Shown: in pieces, positions 46,908-58,922 of the stretch
How the letters are laid out: each line of letters opens with the position of its first letter
How positions within the stretch are numbered: the stretch's first letter is position 1
Source of the DNA: Ulota crispa
Lineage: Eukaryota; Streptophyta; Bryopsida; Orthotrichales; Orthotrichaceae
NCBI GenBank assembly: GCA_963920765.1
Contig: OY987245.1
Span: 5,224,727 to 5,288,726, forward strand
Direction of reading: 5' to 3'
DNA length: 64,000 bases
The notes under the pieces: model-generated
Told to the model about the DNA's origin: nothing
Databases searched by the model: none
What the model saw: only the letters and a program-made list of their open reading frames with translations
Position numbers and translations under genes: made by a program

Positions 46908-47138
46908 TCAACCCGTGAAGGGCTAGGCCCTTGGACTTTGGAGATATTGTACCAAATACGGTCCCAACCAATATTCATAAGTTTGAATTAGCTCAAAATT
47001 AAATGTTACAACCGTACATGTTGAAGGGTTGTGTGATGATAGGTGCATAAAAAAATTTGGAAAGCCCTCATAGCAACTCAAATACGTCTCTGTATACGGC
47101 CATACATACAGCCGCAAAGTTGGGCCGTTCAGGGGTTA
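46908..47138. mobile_element. 230-bp MITE with TACGGCCATAC block, copy 1
   Basis: It shares collinear blocks with 62625-62853 (same orientation) and 63309-63540 (reversed): CCAAATACGGTC, CAATATTCATAAGTTTGAAT, GTGTTACAACC-like, GAAGGGTTGT, AAAGCCCT, GCAACTCAAATA, GTATACGGCCATACATA. The right end is AGGGGTTA; the left end is degraded. It is a sub-family of the TTAA-CCC elements by its terminal sequence. Confidence 0.75.
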
Positions 47139-48851
47139 TCTCTACCAGTAGAATGAACAACAAGTACCAAAAGTACTATTCATTCTTACTAAATGCGGCT
47201 AACAACATCTGCAAACTTTAAGTAATATTTGTGCACCTACTTTGTGACTCTTAACAAAACTCATAACTTTTTACTACAAGCAAGTGGAAACAAGCCTTTA
47301 GGTGGTAGGAACAAGTATTATGTGAGGAATGTGAGCAAAAGCAAACATATGGACAAATGGGAGCAAAAGCAATACGAAGTGAGTGGAAGTGTGTTTTTCA
47401 ACAAAGCCAGAATTTATTGTGGGATTCGAAACTATGATGTCCTTAGTTATGTATCACAAAGCAACTCTAAATTTACAAGCAATGCTTCCAGAATACCGGT
47501 AGTGATTTTTTTTCATTTAAAATAGTCACTATGTTTTGTTAAATGGCCACAACATTGAGGCCTTGAAATGGTCAAGATATTTTGTAAATGGCCACAACAG
47601 TTCTGAGTTATAATTGCAACATAGACATTTTGAAGTGTCCATGGTATTTAGTTATTTGTAATCCAAAATGTACAAGTGATATTTAGAAAGATGCTTACAT
47701 TAAATCAACCAATATGTACAAGGGCGGGACATCCTAAATTGCTAAAGGGACACCCCTATGAGCATGAAATTTGATAATTTAGTGTTATTTTTTATTTATT
47801 AAAGTGGTCCATCATTCATTCAATCACTCAATCATGGCATTACCACCTCCTTAAAAGAAAACATGACAAATAAAAAAAAATATTGAAATATTATTGCACC
47901 AATACTATTTTTTGATGTATTTTTGCTTTAAATAACTCAAAATTCCTATATTTTTAGTTTCAAATGTGAGCACACCTTTTTCTTTTTTTAATATAGCCTT
48001 AGAATGATAAAGGTGAAACAAATCTTTTGATCCAAATTTTAAAAAATCAGCATTAAAATTCACATTTCATGCGCACATGGGGTGTCCCATTAGCAATTTA
48101 GGGTGTCGTGTTAGCAATTCCCTATTTACAATCACTTATAATTAGTCAGCTTTTAGTTTACATGTTTTGGCAATTATGTATGTATCTATGTTGGTTATTT
48201 TTTGTATTTTAATTGTAAAATTAAAGATTAACATGGACTTCCCATTCTATGTATTTTATTTACGCTAAGGTTTTTGATATGTTTAACCCCTCACCACCCA
48301 AGGATACAAAATAAGTCCCCTTTTGCGCATATTTTGAGATACACTCTAGGCTGTGAAGGATTATATATTTAGTAACGATTTAGTTGGAGGTGGGTCAGCA
48401 TCAGCGTTCCCAAAACTAGCTAAATTTAGCTGGATTTCCACAAAAATAAATTGTGCACTAAATGTATATAGGAAAAAATTGAAAAAAAGGAGATTTGAGC
48501 AAGAAATCATACTTAGAAAATATCATATCTCGGCTTGCTATTTCCTCCCACTCCGCAACTAGTGTGCATCCCCTCCTTTGGCTTTTGGGATGTCGCTCAT
48601 TAGCTATCTTGAGCATACACTTATAGCTGCAGCGGCAACATCTTCACCATCCAAATCGCAACCTCAGATTTGCTCTTGCATAGAAATAACAAGTTGAGGT
48701 TAGTGGAGATGTCAATTGAAATAGTAGAATTTAATTAGGTTTGGAGGTTTATTGGTTGAGGAGTTTATCTTTGTTGTAAACTTGCAATGGTGTAGTGCCA
48801 CTTGCGTACTTGTTGTGCACTTAATCATACGGCCCAATGTTTAATTGCTTG
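47139..48851. other. AT-rich intergenic DNA
   Basis: No gene was recognised. Short frames (47229-47525, 48353-48562) lack any domain. A TTTAACCCCTCACCACCC-like end at about 48283 is an unpaired relic of the TTAA family. Confidence 0.4.
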
Positions 48852-48929
48852 TTAACCCATTAATGCATGATCGACCAGAATATGGTCAATTTTTGTGCAT
48901 TTCTAGACCTCCAGGTGTTAATGGGTTAA
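48852..48929. mobile_element. Tiny TTAA-ended element, 78 bp
   Basis: TTAACCCATTAA at the left and TTAATGGGTTAA at the right are perfect inverted repeats. The interior also partly pairs. It is the smallest member of the TTAA-CCC group here. Confidence 0.65.
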
Positions 48930-49115
48930 TGTGCAGTTTAGGTTCAATTGCGGAGAATGCATGTTTGTGCAAGTGAATTGTAGCTTAGGGTAAACATGAT
49001 CTACAATTCTAAAGTTGAACCTTAACCCTTTAAAGACCACACAAATTTTCCCAAAATCCACTAGAAACAAGGGCAATAAAACTAGATGTGCATTTAGAAC
49101 AAATATGGACCCAAT

Positions 49116-49440
49116 TGTGATGAGCTGGAGCCCAGCAAGATAGAAACCTCGATGAATACCTGTGGCTTATAGCATGATAGCTAGAACTACTAAACTTACC
49201 AAAACTACACTACTCAGCATGCTAGCCAACACATTACTTCTAACCAGAGTACTCAACATGCATTAGTCAGTAGACTTAGAATGTGAACCACCGTAAGCCA
49301 CATGTAAACTCAGTGACACAACTATCAGTACCAAGCTTCTCTAGAGATTTTGAGTATATAGAGTTACAATTGTAACATTAAACTTTATCAAATACATTTT
49401 GTTAATCAAGCTATTCTACCCTCAGGGTTTGCCTCTCACA
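49116..49440 (+). repeat. 5' LTR
   Basis: 325 bp, starting TGTGATGAGCTGGAGCCCAG and ending GTTTGCCTCTCACA. The counterpart is 55077-55402. A TATA-like GAGTATATAGAG lies about 90 bp before the right edge and may be the retroelement promoter. Confidence 0.95.
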
Positions 49441-49737
49441 TTTGTATTCGATCAATCTTAAACTGTCCCGTACAATTTCACCATGCCTAGAGCATACATT
49501 TTTTAGAAAAAACAAGTGATAAATCTCTGAACATTGGAATACGCCTTTACAAGCGATTGATAGGATTTCTCAGCACTTAGAGTTGAACAGCGTTTGAGAA
49601 AACGCTGGTAAGTATAGTCAAATAGTTATTGATGAGCGTTGATAGTCTTAGAATCGTTGGTATACTCCCGAGAGCATCGGCAAGTTGTTGAAAAGCCCTC
49701 ACAATGAGGCACGTTGAATGCACAAGTGGATAAAAAT

Positions 49738-51027
49738 GACAGAAAACGTTAATCTGTCTACTGAAGCATTGGTTGCTCAAGCTGTTGACATGATTGACAT
49801 GGGCACCAATTATGATCAGATAAAGGATTATCTGTGTTGCAGATTAGACGCGGTTTTACCACCGATAGAGGCAAATCGTCGTCAAGAGCATATTCTTCAA
49901 CAAGTTGAATAACAGAGGGGACAATCGAGTGATGCCCGTTTGCCGCCGTGCCCCCATCTCTTGAAGAAATATTACGAGGATTCATGGCTGCGCAATAGGA
50001 GCAGTAAAATCAGTTTATGACCATTCAGCAACAACAAGGGAACGCCATCTAGTCACTTACCGAGCAAGTTAATGCTTGACCTTCTAGACGCAACTGTTTT
50101 GTCCATCCGCTCAATCCGATACCACTTGATGTTGCAGAACCAACCCCTTCATGAGTGAAGTTTCCTGATCCCAAGCGTTACGAGGGCAACCTCACCATAT
50201 ACTCCTTGTGGTGATGACAAATGCAAGACAAGCTAAAGCATGATACGCAATATTCATCAAACAAGGCTCAAGTTCACTACACTTTCTTGCATCTCAAAGA
50301 CAAAGCAGCATTGATTGTGCAGCCGTGGTTGGATTCAGAAGAATTGAATGACATTGTCACTATTGAAGCATTATGGACATTCATGGACGGCCAATTTAGG
50401 GACCCACACCAACAAGGCCGTGCCATGGATAAGTTGCAGACCATGAAACAAGGAAAAAGGTTAGTAAGAGAATATTATGCGGATTTTAATTAGCAGTCTT
50501 TACTTGCAGGAACCGTAATGAATGACACTATGAAAAAATCGATGTTCTCTTGGGGGCTCCATCTGGAAGTGCAACATAGCATCTATCACATACCACTTGA
50601 CTGCAACTTTGCCCAATATGTCAATGAAGTCACTCGAGTTGCTGATATCCAATACCGGATCAACCTTCAATCAAAAGGGCAAGGTTTAGAGCGCCATGTC
50701 ACCATTCCAAGCACCCAATCTTATACCTCCCAATTTGATGCCATGGATTGGGAACCAATGCATGCAAACCAAGTCGTCCTTGTGAAGAAGTATAAGCACC
50801 AAGCCAAGTGGGTCTCCCCCGAAGAGATTGTTCAACATCGACAAAGGAGGCAATGCATCCGTTGTGGCATGACATGTCACTATGTGGCTAATTGCCCATA
50901 TGAACCCGCTTGCCACCCAGCCAGCGATCCAATTCTAGTCGGCAAAACAAACATCCTTGTCAACGCAGCCTCAAACATGGATTCTAATAATGATAGTGAA
51001 CTGGAAGCAGAGTTGGGAAAAGAGTAG
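49738..51027 (+). pseudogene. gag remnant with zinc knuckle
   Basis: Gag-like segments are spread over more than one frame (49739-49912, 50221-50493, 50518-51027) and interrupted by stops. The capsid-like middle includes IEALWTFMDGQFRDPHQQGR. A CCHC knuckle is present at 50854-50895: CIRCGMTCHYVANC, spacing C-x2-C-x4-H-x4-C, with all four metal-binding residues intact. Gag packages element RNA into particles. It is inactive in this copy. Confidence 0.8.
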
Positions 51028-51089
51028 CTCTTGCTCACAGTCGCAAGCAGGAGCCTAGTCAAGTCTTAGCAAAAAGCAATGAATGGGAA

Positions 51090-51500
51090 AAGTTCAATGA
51101 GAAGAATATGTCTACTTTGCCAATATCTGTACACTTGATAATCAATAAAGTAAGTGTAGTTGACATCTTTGTTGACTCTGACTGCTTGTGCTACGGTTTG
51201 GTTAGTTCCCATTTTGCAAGAAAAGCTAAGATTGAGCGCTTTGAAATTCAACCATGAACTATATTAGGAATTGAAGGAAAAGAGACTCAGGTACATGAAG
51301 TTGCACGTTTTGAGTTTGACATTCATGGGCATCGAGAAGTTGGCTATGCTTATATTTTCAAAGGTTGTATGGGTTATGATTTGGTGCTAGGAAGGGGACG
51401 GATGAATCACAGTAGCATTGCAATTGCTTCAGCAAAAAGGTCCCTGTATATTCACAGCAGTCAAACACAAGTTTTTAGTAAAGAGGGACGAAAACCACCA
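51090..51500 (+). pseudogene. Retroelement aspartic protease remnant
   Basis: The reading continues with a region corresponding to the retropepsin. The catalytic D-S/T-G triad appears as DSD, and a GYDLVLGRG segment corresponds to the usual second conserved block. At least one stop interrupts it (about 51254). The altered triad would abolish activity. It lies between gag and reverse transcriptase, as usual for this superfamily. Confidence 0.7.
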
Positions 51501-51509
51501 AAAGGTCCT

Positions 51510-53180
51510 TCAGTTTGATACAACACCCTCCGTGAAATTAATGCAGCTGCTTTCTCACAATACTTGGAGGGCCCTAGCAGACAAACAACTCAATTTTTTG
51601 CAACCTCACTAGCGGACATCAACAAAGCTCTTCAAGTGAAGAAACACATCAACCCTGCCAGGTTATTACCAAAACACTACCATCACCAATTATCTCTTTT
51701 TGACCCAAAGCACGCTGCACAACTGCCTCCTCTTTGAGGCCCTGGTGTTGATCATAAATTTGAACTATTGAAGGAGAATGGAAAGGAGATTGATCCTCCA
51801 TGGGGCCCATTATACAACATGTCTTGCGACGAATTACTGGTACTTTGTAAAGAGCTCACTTCTCTCATGGATAAAGGTATTATTTGTGTCAATAACTCAC
51901 TAGCAGCCGCACCCATCCTTTTTGCTAGAAAACCTGGTGGAGGCTTGCGACTCTACATTGATTATTGCGCTCTTAACAAGATAACGAAGAAGGATCATTA
52001 CCCTCTCCCTTTGATCCATGAGACACTTGCTCATATTAGCAAAGCCAGATGGTTTACTAAACTTGATGTAGTTGTTGCTTTTCACTAGATTCAAATTGCT
52101 GAGGGAGATGAGTGGAAGAGTGCTTTTTGCACACATTTTGGATTACACAAATGGATGGTCACTTCCTTTGGCATGGCAAATTTGCCAAGAACTTTTCAAT
52201 GATATACAAATTGGACTTTGCGGGAACACCTAGATGACTTCTACTCTGCATACCTCGATGATATCATGATTTATTCTTTGAGCTCTCTCGCTGATCATTA
52301 GGACAAGGTCAACACCATTCTTGGAAAATTGCAAGCTGCTGGACTACCCTTGGACATTCAAAAATGCAAGTTTGAGGTGAAGACCACAAAGTACTTTGGT
52401 TTTGTTATTAAGGCAGGAAAGGGTCTTCAAATGGACCTTGAGAAGATTAAGGCCATCAGAGAGTGGAAGGCACCAACAATAGTAAAAGGTGTGCGCAGCT
52501 TTCTAGGCTTTGCCAATTTTTACCGACAATTCATTCAATCATTTTATGATATTATTTCACCGTTAACACAACTCACAGGGAATGTCACCTTCAGATGGAC
52601 AAAACAAGAACAAGCTGCATTCAACAGGCTCAAAGAAATATTTGTAACTAAATTGATACTAGCTCAATTCAACCCTGATAAGGAAATGATATTGGAAACA
52701 GACTCCTCGGGTTACGCAGTAGGCAGTGTTCTCTCCCAGTTTGACAGACAAGGAATATTACGGCCATGTGCTTATTTCTCGCAAAAGAATAGCCCTCATA
52801 AATGCAACTATGAGATCTATAATAAAGAGCTATTAGCAATTATTCGATGTCTATAAAAGTGGGACGTAGAATTGCGTTCGGTCAAAAAATTTAAGGTTAT
52901 CACCAATCACAAGAATTTAGAATACTTTGTCAAACCTCGCGTGCTAAACAAAAGACAAATGAGGTGGTCCTTGTTTCTAGGTCGCTACAACATGGAAATT
53001 GCTTATCGACCCGGGGTGCAAAATACTCGCGCAGACGCCTTATCTCGACGAGAGCAAGATCTTCTTGTGGGCCAGAACGATGAGAGGATTCGTCACCGCT
53101 ATACACTGCTTTTGAAACCTGTATTGTCTACCTTAGATGGAAAAGAAAATGAAGAGCCGATAATCACATTCTCTTCTTGA
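51510..53180 (+). pseudogene. Reverse transcriptase and RNase H remnant
   Basis: One frame covers RT and RNase H, broken by in-frame stops at 51735, 52086, 52200, 52299 and 52854. Recognisable blocks are KPGGGLRLYIDYCALN, the polymerase active site YLDD at about 52253-52264, KCKFEVKTTKYFGFVI, GVRSFLGFANFYRQFI, and the RNase H signatures ETDSSGYAVGSVLSQ and YNKELLAII. After the last stop the connection region continues ([15 protein letters not shown]). Every listed stop can be explained by a single C-to-T change in a CGA, CAG or CAA codon. Confidence 0.92.
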
Positions 53181-53279
53181 ATCTATGCTACTCCAATAAG
53201 GACCAAAACCATGCAGCAACAAGAAGCAACTTTTCAAGATACAAACGAGCATATTGACTAAGATGTTGACCAGAGTACC

Positions 53280-54290
53280 AATCACCGCAACATTGACCTG
53301 CAGTGGTCAAAAGCCGTAGAGGTTGATCAAGTATATCAAGAGATTGTGGAGTGCGTACGACAACAAGAACGACAATTCCCGCCTAGACTAGGTATCAAAG
53401 CATCCATTGCCAAATGCTTATTACAAGAGAATAGTACACTTTTGTACTGAGGCAGAAAGTGGGTACCAGATGTAGAATCTTTACGGACAAGGATCATCCA
53501 TGAAACGCATTGTTTACTAGCAACGGGCCATCCGGGTTGTACAGTCACTTTTAAACTACTCAAGCGGGATTATTTTTGGCCAGGCATGTTAGCGTGCGTT
53601 AAGAAATACATTTGGAATTGCAATGTATGTGGATAGTCAAAGCCTTGGCAAGACGGCCTCCAAAGCCTTCTCAAGCCTTTAAAATTGCTTGAACAAATAT
53701 GGAAAGAAATTTCAATGGATTTTATTGAAGGCTTGCCTAGTAGTGAGGGAAACACCATTTTATATTTGTAGTTACCGATAGATTGAGCAAAGATGTTGCC
53801 ATTATCCCTTTGCCTAATATGGATACTAGCACCATTACATGGGCTTTCATCACAAATGTTGTAGCTCACCATTGGTTGCCTGACACTATCGTCTCAGACC
53901 GCGGAACTCAGTTCGCAAACACAATGTGGGCAAGACTTTGCAAAATATTGAAGATCAAAAGACGTCTTTCCATGGCATTCCACCCTCAGACCAATGGCTC
54001 AACCAAACGGATGAATAGCATTGTGGAAACCTACCTCAGAACATATGTGAACTAGAACCAAGACAATTGGTCAAAACTTTGTCCCATGGCTCAGATAGCG
54101 ATTAAAGGACGTGATGCAACTTCTACATGAATGAGCCCATTCTTCATGCAACATGGATATTAACGTGGATCCTGTCCAGCTTGAGGTACATGAAGAATCC
54201 CAAGAATCTTACAACCACCACCAGCAAACAGAACGGAAAGAGGCAGAATCTATTGTCAACAAACTTTGACAGGCATTCAAATTAGCGCAA
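53280..54290 (+). pseudogene. Integrase remnant
   Basis: An N-terminal zinc-binding-like part (HETHCLLATGHPG, then CNVCG) is followed by the catalytic core (MDFIEGLP; then in another frame TIVSDRGTQFANTMW and FHPQTNGSTKRMN). The change of frame near 53765 and stops (for example 53447, 53634) inactivate it. The acidic residues of the D-D-E core remain visible in separate frames. Family role: joins element DNA to the host chromosome. Confidence 0.85.
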
Positions 54291-54296
54291 GCCTCT

Positions 54297-54830
54297 ATGG
54301 CAAACGCACAACAAGAACAAGAATGTTTGGCCAATAGACATCGACGTCCTAAACCGCAATTGCGCTTCAGGGATAAGGTATGGCTGATGCTAGGTCGTCA
54401 ATTTTTGACAAGACAAGCTAACAAAAAGCTAGATTGGAGAAATGCCAAGTATACGGTAATTGAAATTATTGACACTCATACTATAAGATTGAACACCTTG
54501 CCCGGCCTACACAATGTTTTTCATGTTGATCTTTTAAGACTTGCTGCCACAGATTTGCTGCTAAATCAGATATACAACAACGAGCAACCCTTACCCATCC
54601 AAATAGATGACCACAATGAATATGTTGTCGAAGAAATCATACAAGAAGTTTGCAAAGCCAGGGGTCAAGGTCACATATGATTATATGAAGTGAAATGGTC
54701 CGGTTATGCTAGAACCACTTAGAAACCACTAGAATTTGTAGAAGAGACAGCAGCACTAGATTGTTGGGAGATGTTTACACGACCTCATCGTGTGAACGGA
54801 ATATTACCTCCCGGACTTTGACGTGAGAGT
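54297..54830 (+). pseudogene. Integrase C-terminal GPF/Y-like part and chromodomain
   Basis: After the integrase core come KVWLMLGRQF and LHNVFHVDLLR, then EYVVEEIIQEV ... YEVKWSGYA, the two halves of a chromodomain separated by a stop at 54678-54680; another stop interrupts it a little further on. Chromodomains of this type bind modified histone tails and guide insertion into heterochromatin. This is what makes the element a chromovirus. Confidence 0.8.
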
Positions 54831-55061
54831 ACTTGAAATCTCTTATACTTGAACTTTGTGAATTTAGGTGCAAGGTACAAACTTGCGTGCATTTTGAACA
54901 AGATTCAACAAAGCTAATCACATGGATAGTGACCACAACCAAGTCAAGCAAATCTAGACAACACGGTGCTTAGTTTTTAGTTTTTTTTAGCTGCATTTTT
55001 TATGGATCCTTTTTCTTTCTTTCTTGTAATTGTCTGCTCAATTAAACACCCACCTTCCGAT

Positions 55062-55076
55062 GGAAAGCGGGGGTAG
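55062..55076 (+). other. Polypurine tract
   Basis: GGAAAGCGGGGGTAG immediately precedes the 3' LTR, the expected primer site for plus-strand synthesis in LTR elements. Confidence 0.85.
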
Positions 55077-55402
55077 TGTGATGAGCTGGAGCCCAGTAAG
55101 ATAGAAACCTCGATGAATACCTGTGGCTTATAGCATGATAGCTAGAACTACTAAACTTACCAAAACTACACTACTCAACATTCTAGCCAGCACATTACTT
55201 ACTAACTAGAGTACTCAACATGCATTAGTCAGTAGACTTAGAATGTGAACCATTGTAAGCTGCATGTAAACTCAGTGATACAACTATCAATACCAAGCTT
55301 CTCTAGAGACCTCGAGTATATAGAGTTACAACTGTAACATTAAACTTTATCAAATACATTTTGTTAATCAGGCTATTCTACCCTCAGGGTCTGCCTCTCA
55401 CA
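55077..55402 (+). repeat. 3' LTR
   Basis: 326 bp, starting TGTGATGAGCTGGAGCCCAG and ending GTCTGCCTCTCACA. It aligns end to end with 49116-49440 with about 17 substitutions and one extra base. Confidence 0.95.
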
Positions 55403-58400
55403 CTAATTTGAATAATTCAACCGTACAAATGTGAAGGACACCTTGTTTGTTGTAATGTATCAAAATTTCAGCTAGATCTACCGTTGGAGGTGAAATATTA
55501 TAATGATTGAGTGAGTTGTATATGGAAAATCTCTAGTTTTTCATGCTTGTATGGCTTTGAATGTTAACACTTCATCTCGGGAGGGTCACACCCTTTTACA
55601 ATTGGATACCACCAATGATAATGGGGTAATTAAATGGGGGGTATTTAGATTTTTTAAGATAATTTTTTCCTCCCTTTCTTTAGATAAAAAGCTACTTTAG
55701 TGTATTTTAGGGTACCCTATGTTTATTTCTAAATGGTTATATGACCTAATTTTTCAAACTCTATTTTTTTTACAAACACAAAAGTATCATAAGAAAAAAT
55801 TATGTGTACACGATGGGTTTATAAAAGATTTTGGCCCTTACAAGCATCTAAATTACAAAAAAAACACTTTTGAATGAGAGAACAGCAAAGAACATGAAGC
55901 TGATCAGAAGCAAACAACCAAATAGTCCACACCACACACAATTTTATGCAAACAACCAACTATAGTTCCCCACCACACATAAGCTTAAGCAAAGAAACTA
56001 CCACAATCCCACATCACACACAAGCTTGCACCAGTGGCTTGCACTCTCTAGCCTAAATGTCGGAGTAATTTTGAACAAACTTCCCTCTATTCTTTTCAAA
56101 ACTTGGACATAACATACTTAATTTTTCATTCAAACTTGTCAAACAATAATAATCAAACTCATTGTACTAAATACTTTCTAGAGGATCCTATGTTTCCTAC
56201 CCTATTTTTTTCAGCGGAGTTCTAAAATGAAGGCATTATTCACCACCCTTTTTTACATATAATGAAGTAATAGACATATTTTTGGTGCTATGGTGTTTCT
56301 AACAAAAATATAAAATTTACCTCCAATGAATAAAATTGACCCTATTTTTTTATCTCACATAGTTTCCTAAAAATTGGAGAGTCACCTCCCCGAGCACTTC
56401 ATGCAAGTTTTAATTGAGAAGAGCCTTACATTTCTAGAAAGTAGGCTTTCCCACCTTTCCAACAAGACTAGTTTCACATAGAATAGACAAACATAGCAAT
56501 CACAAGGTGTAGCTAAGTGGACAGAAAGGGTTAAATCCCATTTTCTTTGCTACCCAAAAATGGTTCTACAAGAAATTTGATAATTGTTATGGAAAATCCA
56601 ATTGGTGAAAAGCAATCAAGAATTGGCCGCAAATGTAGGATTTTTTTTAGTAAATAAAATGATAGCATCATTTCAATGGATTCTCAAATACAACAATTGT
56701 ACTACTACCGTATAGAGAAACAATACAAGCATATTCCTTAAGCAATTTGAATTCTTTTAAGATTGTGCAATTGAAATGTGGCATTCTTCTTGGATGTTTG
56801 ATATATTGTGTTGTTGCTTTGATCCATTTTTGACCAAATATGAATATGTATTTTGAGGCCATGATATATAAACACCATTATTTATCAACTCCCATATCCA
56901 ATTGCATTATCGTTTTTTGGATTGGATGCAAAATTCTTGTGATCGCAAGCGTTCTTCAAGATCATTTTCCAAATTGTTGAGCAATTTTATTGTATAAACC
57001 AAAAACTACTCTCCCAAACCAAAATATGGTTTGGTGGTCTCTAAAGGGCTAACTTCAATGGCCTTTATAAGATTTTAATTGAACTTGCTGGGAAAGCTGA
57101 AGCACAGATTTTGAGGCAAGTGCAACTGCAATTTTTCACTACTTATGTCTATTCTAACTCATGCTATTGTGGTTTGTTTTTGTTATTGTGCAAATCAATA
57201 ATATTCCAAAATGGGCAATCTTGCTAATGCAAGATGGGTTCAATTTTCAAATTAGTGACATTGTTTGTGACAATGTTTGTTTTACAACATTTGAAAATTT
57301 ATACCACAATTGCCAATATTTTACATTTTCCAAAATTGGTTAGCCATTGCAACAAATTGATTAACCAATAGTAGCCATTACTAAACTCCATAATTTTCTT
57401 TAGGTTCACAAATCATCCTCTACTTTAGAAAAAAAAATCCAAAATTCTACATTTTTTTTCTTAAATTAGTTGTTGTGCTCTAACCATTTTTCCATATTGC
57501 AATGATAACTCCTTTCTTCCCACGGTTTTAGCCATTTGGCTAAAAACCTAAAACCAATTTTGGGAACACTGGTCAACATATGCTGCTAAATTATTATGTT
57601 GGAAAGAGGACTAAAAATAAGTCAAGGATGCAAACCTGTATTATGGTGACGAAATTTGAACTGGGATGTACTGTCGATGTTACTGTTGCATTGCATGGGG
57701 CCATCAATGGTTTCTTATTGTTTTTTCCGTCCTTGGATCCATAGATTCCATTATTGTCATTATTTTGTTTTTTTCTATTGTTGAATGTGGGGTCCAACAA
57801 GGTCAGATGGTTACACATGACCATGCGTAGGAGTGAAATGAAACACACTTCAAGTAGAGTAAATTTCTAAATGGGATGCATTGTGATAGCCATACGATGT
57901 AAAGAAATTCTATTGATTTTTGGCTGATTGTATAAGTTATCATCTAAAATGTACACTTCCTCTACACGAAAGTCCATGAGCGATTTTGGGTCATTTCTAA
58001 ATTGTATTTTAGAAATTCATAGTTTGTTCACATGGTATTCTTTCCTTATATACTAGTGGTTCAATATATATGATGTAACAATGTTTAAGAGAGTTTGGTG
58101 GTAGGAATTATGTTCAAATGCTTGCTTGTTTAATTTTAGGGGTGTTCACATATGTATCGATCCAATGACAATTGCAAGACTGATTCCCACAACAAAAATT
58201 AAAGAAACAAACACTCAAACTTAACAACTTTCAATAATTTTGGCTACATCAAAAACGTGCAGTTTAGAATTTCATAGTCTATTCATAAGGTGTTTACAAT
58301 CAACTTTTATAAGTGACTTAGATTGCCTTTTAGTATTCTGCAAGATCATCCAAAAATATGTATCACTTTCATACACCTAGCTGCTGAATTGCTAAAAAAG

Positions 58401-58922
58401 GTTCAATTTCGGTGTATTTGTCTTTCATATTGACTGAAAATTAAATTTGTCACCAATGTAACAAGCAATGGTGTTGACCACCACCTGTAAGGTTATAAAA
58501 CTTTCAATGTGGTCGCTTGCTACAAAATACCTTTTTGCAACGTTTCATAAACCCACTATGGACTGGCAAGGGCAAAAAAAATGCACCTAAACTTTCAATA
58601 ACTAAAAAATTATCGCATGTATAATATAAATTATGTTTTAAAAATCTTGTGCTAGTATTAATGATGATTTGTTGTCTTTTCAAAATGTTTTTATGTTTAT
58701 AATCAAGTATATAGGTAAGCATCCTCATGTATGTTAAGAAATGCCACAAAATCCTATAACAAGAGGGGTGGCATTGTTTTATGAGAATTTCACCACAAGC
58801 GCTTTAAAATTACATAAAGTGAGAGCACCCATAGCCACCAACGCCCCATACCCAATTAGTAGGGTGTACTATTTTCAACATCAACAAGGATAGGTGCTTT
58901 GGAATGCATTCTTATGTCCGTG
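55403..58922. other. AT-rich intergenic DNA, right part of the split element and beyond
   Basis: Up to 57052 this is probably the right portion of the TTAA-ended element that hosts the retrotransposon. Beyond it no gene was recognised. The AAAGTGAGAGCACCCATAGCC stretch near 58817 looks like a decayed end of the TAAGGTA family. Confidence 0.4.

Larger units (their letters stand above)
49116..55402 (+). mobile_element. Ty3/Gypsy chromodomain LTR retrotransposon, decayed
   Basis: A complete but inactive 6.29-kb element: 5' LTR, gag with zinc knuckle, protease, reverse transcriptase, RNase H, integrase, C-terminal chromodomain, polypurine tract, 3' LTR. Flanking pentamers CCAAT and CTAAT look like a target duplication with one changed base. 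LTRs begin TGTGATG and end CTCACA. By eye the LTRs differ at about 17 positions plus one single-base indel, nearly all transitions. The pol frame carries several stops and the integrase a frameshift, so no function remains. Domain order (integrase before chromodomain at the end) places it among chromoviruses. The primer-binding site just after the 5' LTR (TTTGTATTCGATC) was not matched to a known tRNA. Confidence 0.95.
49022..57052. mobile_element. Old TTAA-ended element split by the retrotransposon (inferred)
   Basis: TTAACCCTTTAAAGACCAC at 49022 is inverted at 57034-57052 (GTGGTCTCTAAAGGGCTAA) with 17 of 19 matches. The LTR retrotransposon 49116-55402 lies between them. Without it the host element would be about 1.74 kb. 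This pairing is an inference from the ends; the interior carries no recognised gene. Confidence 0.5.
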
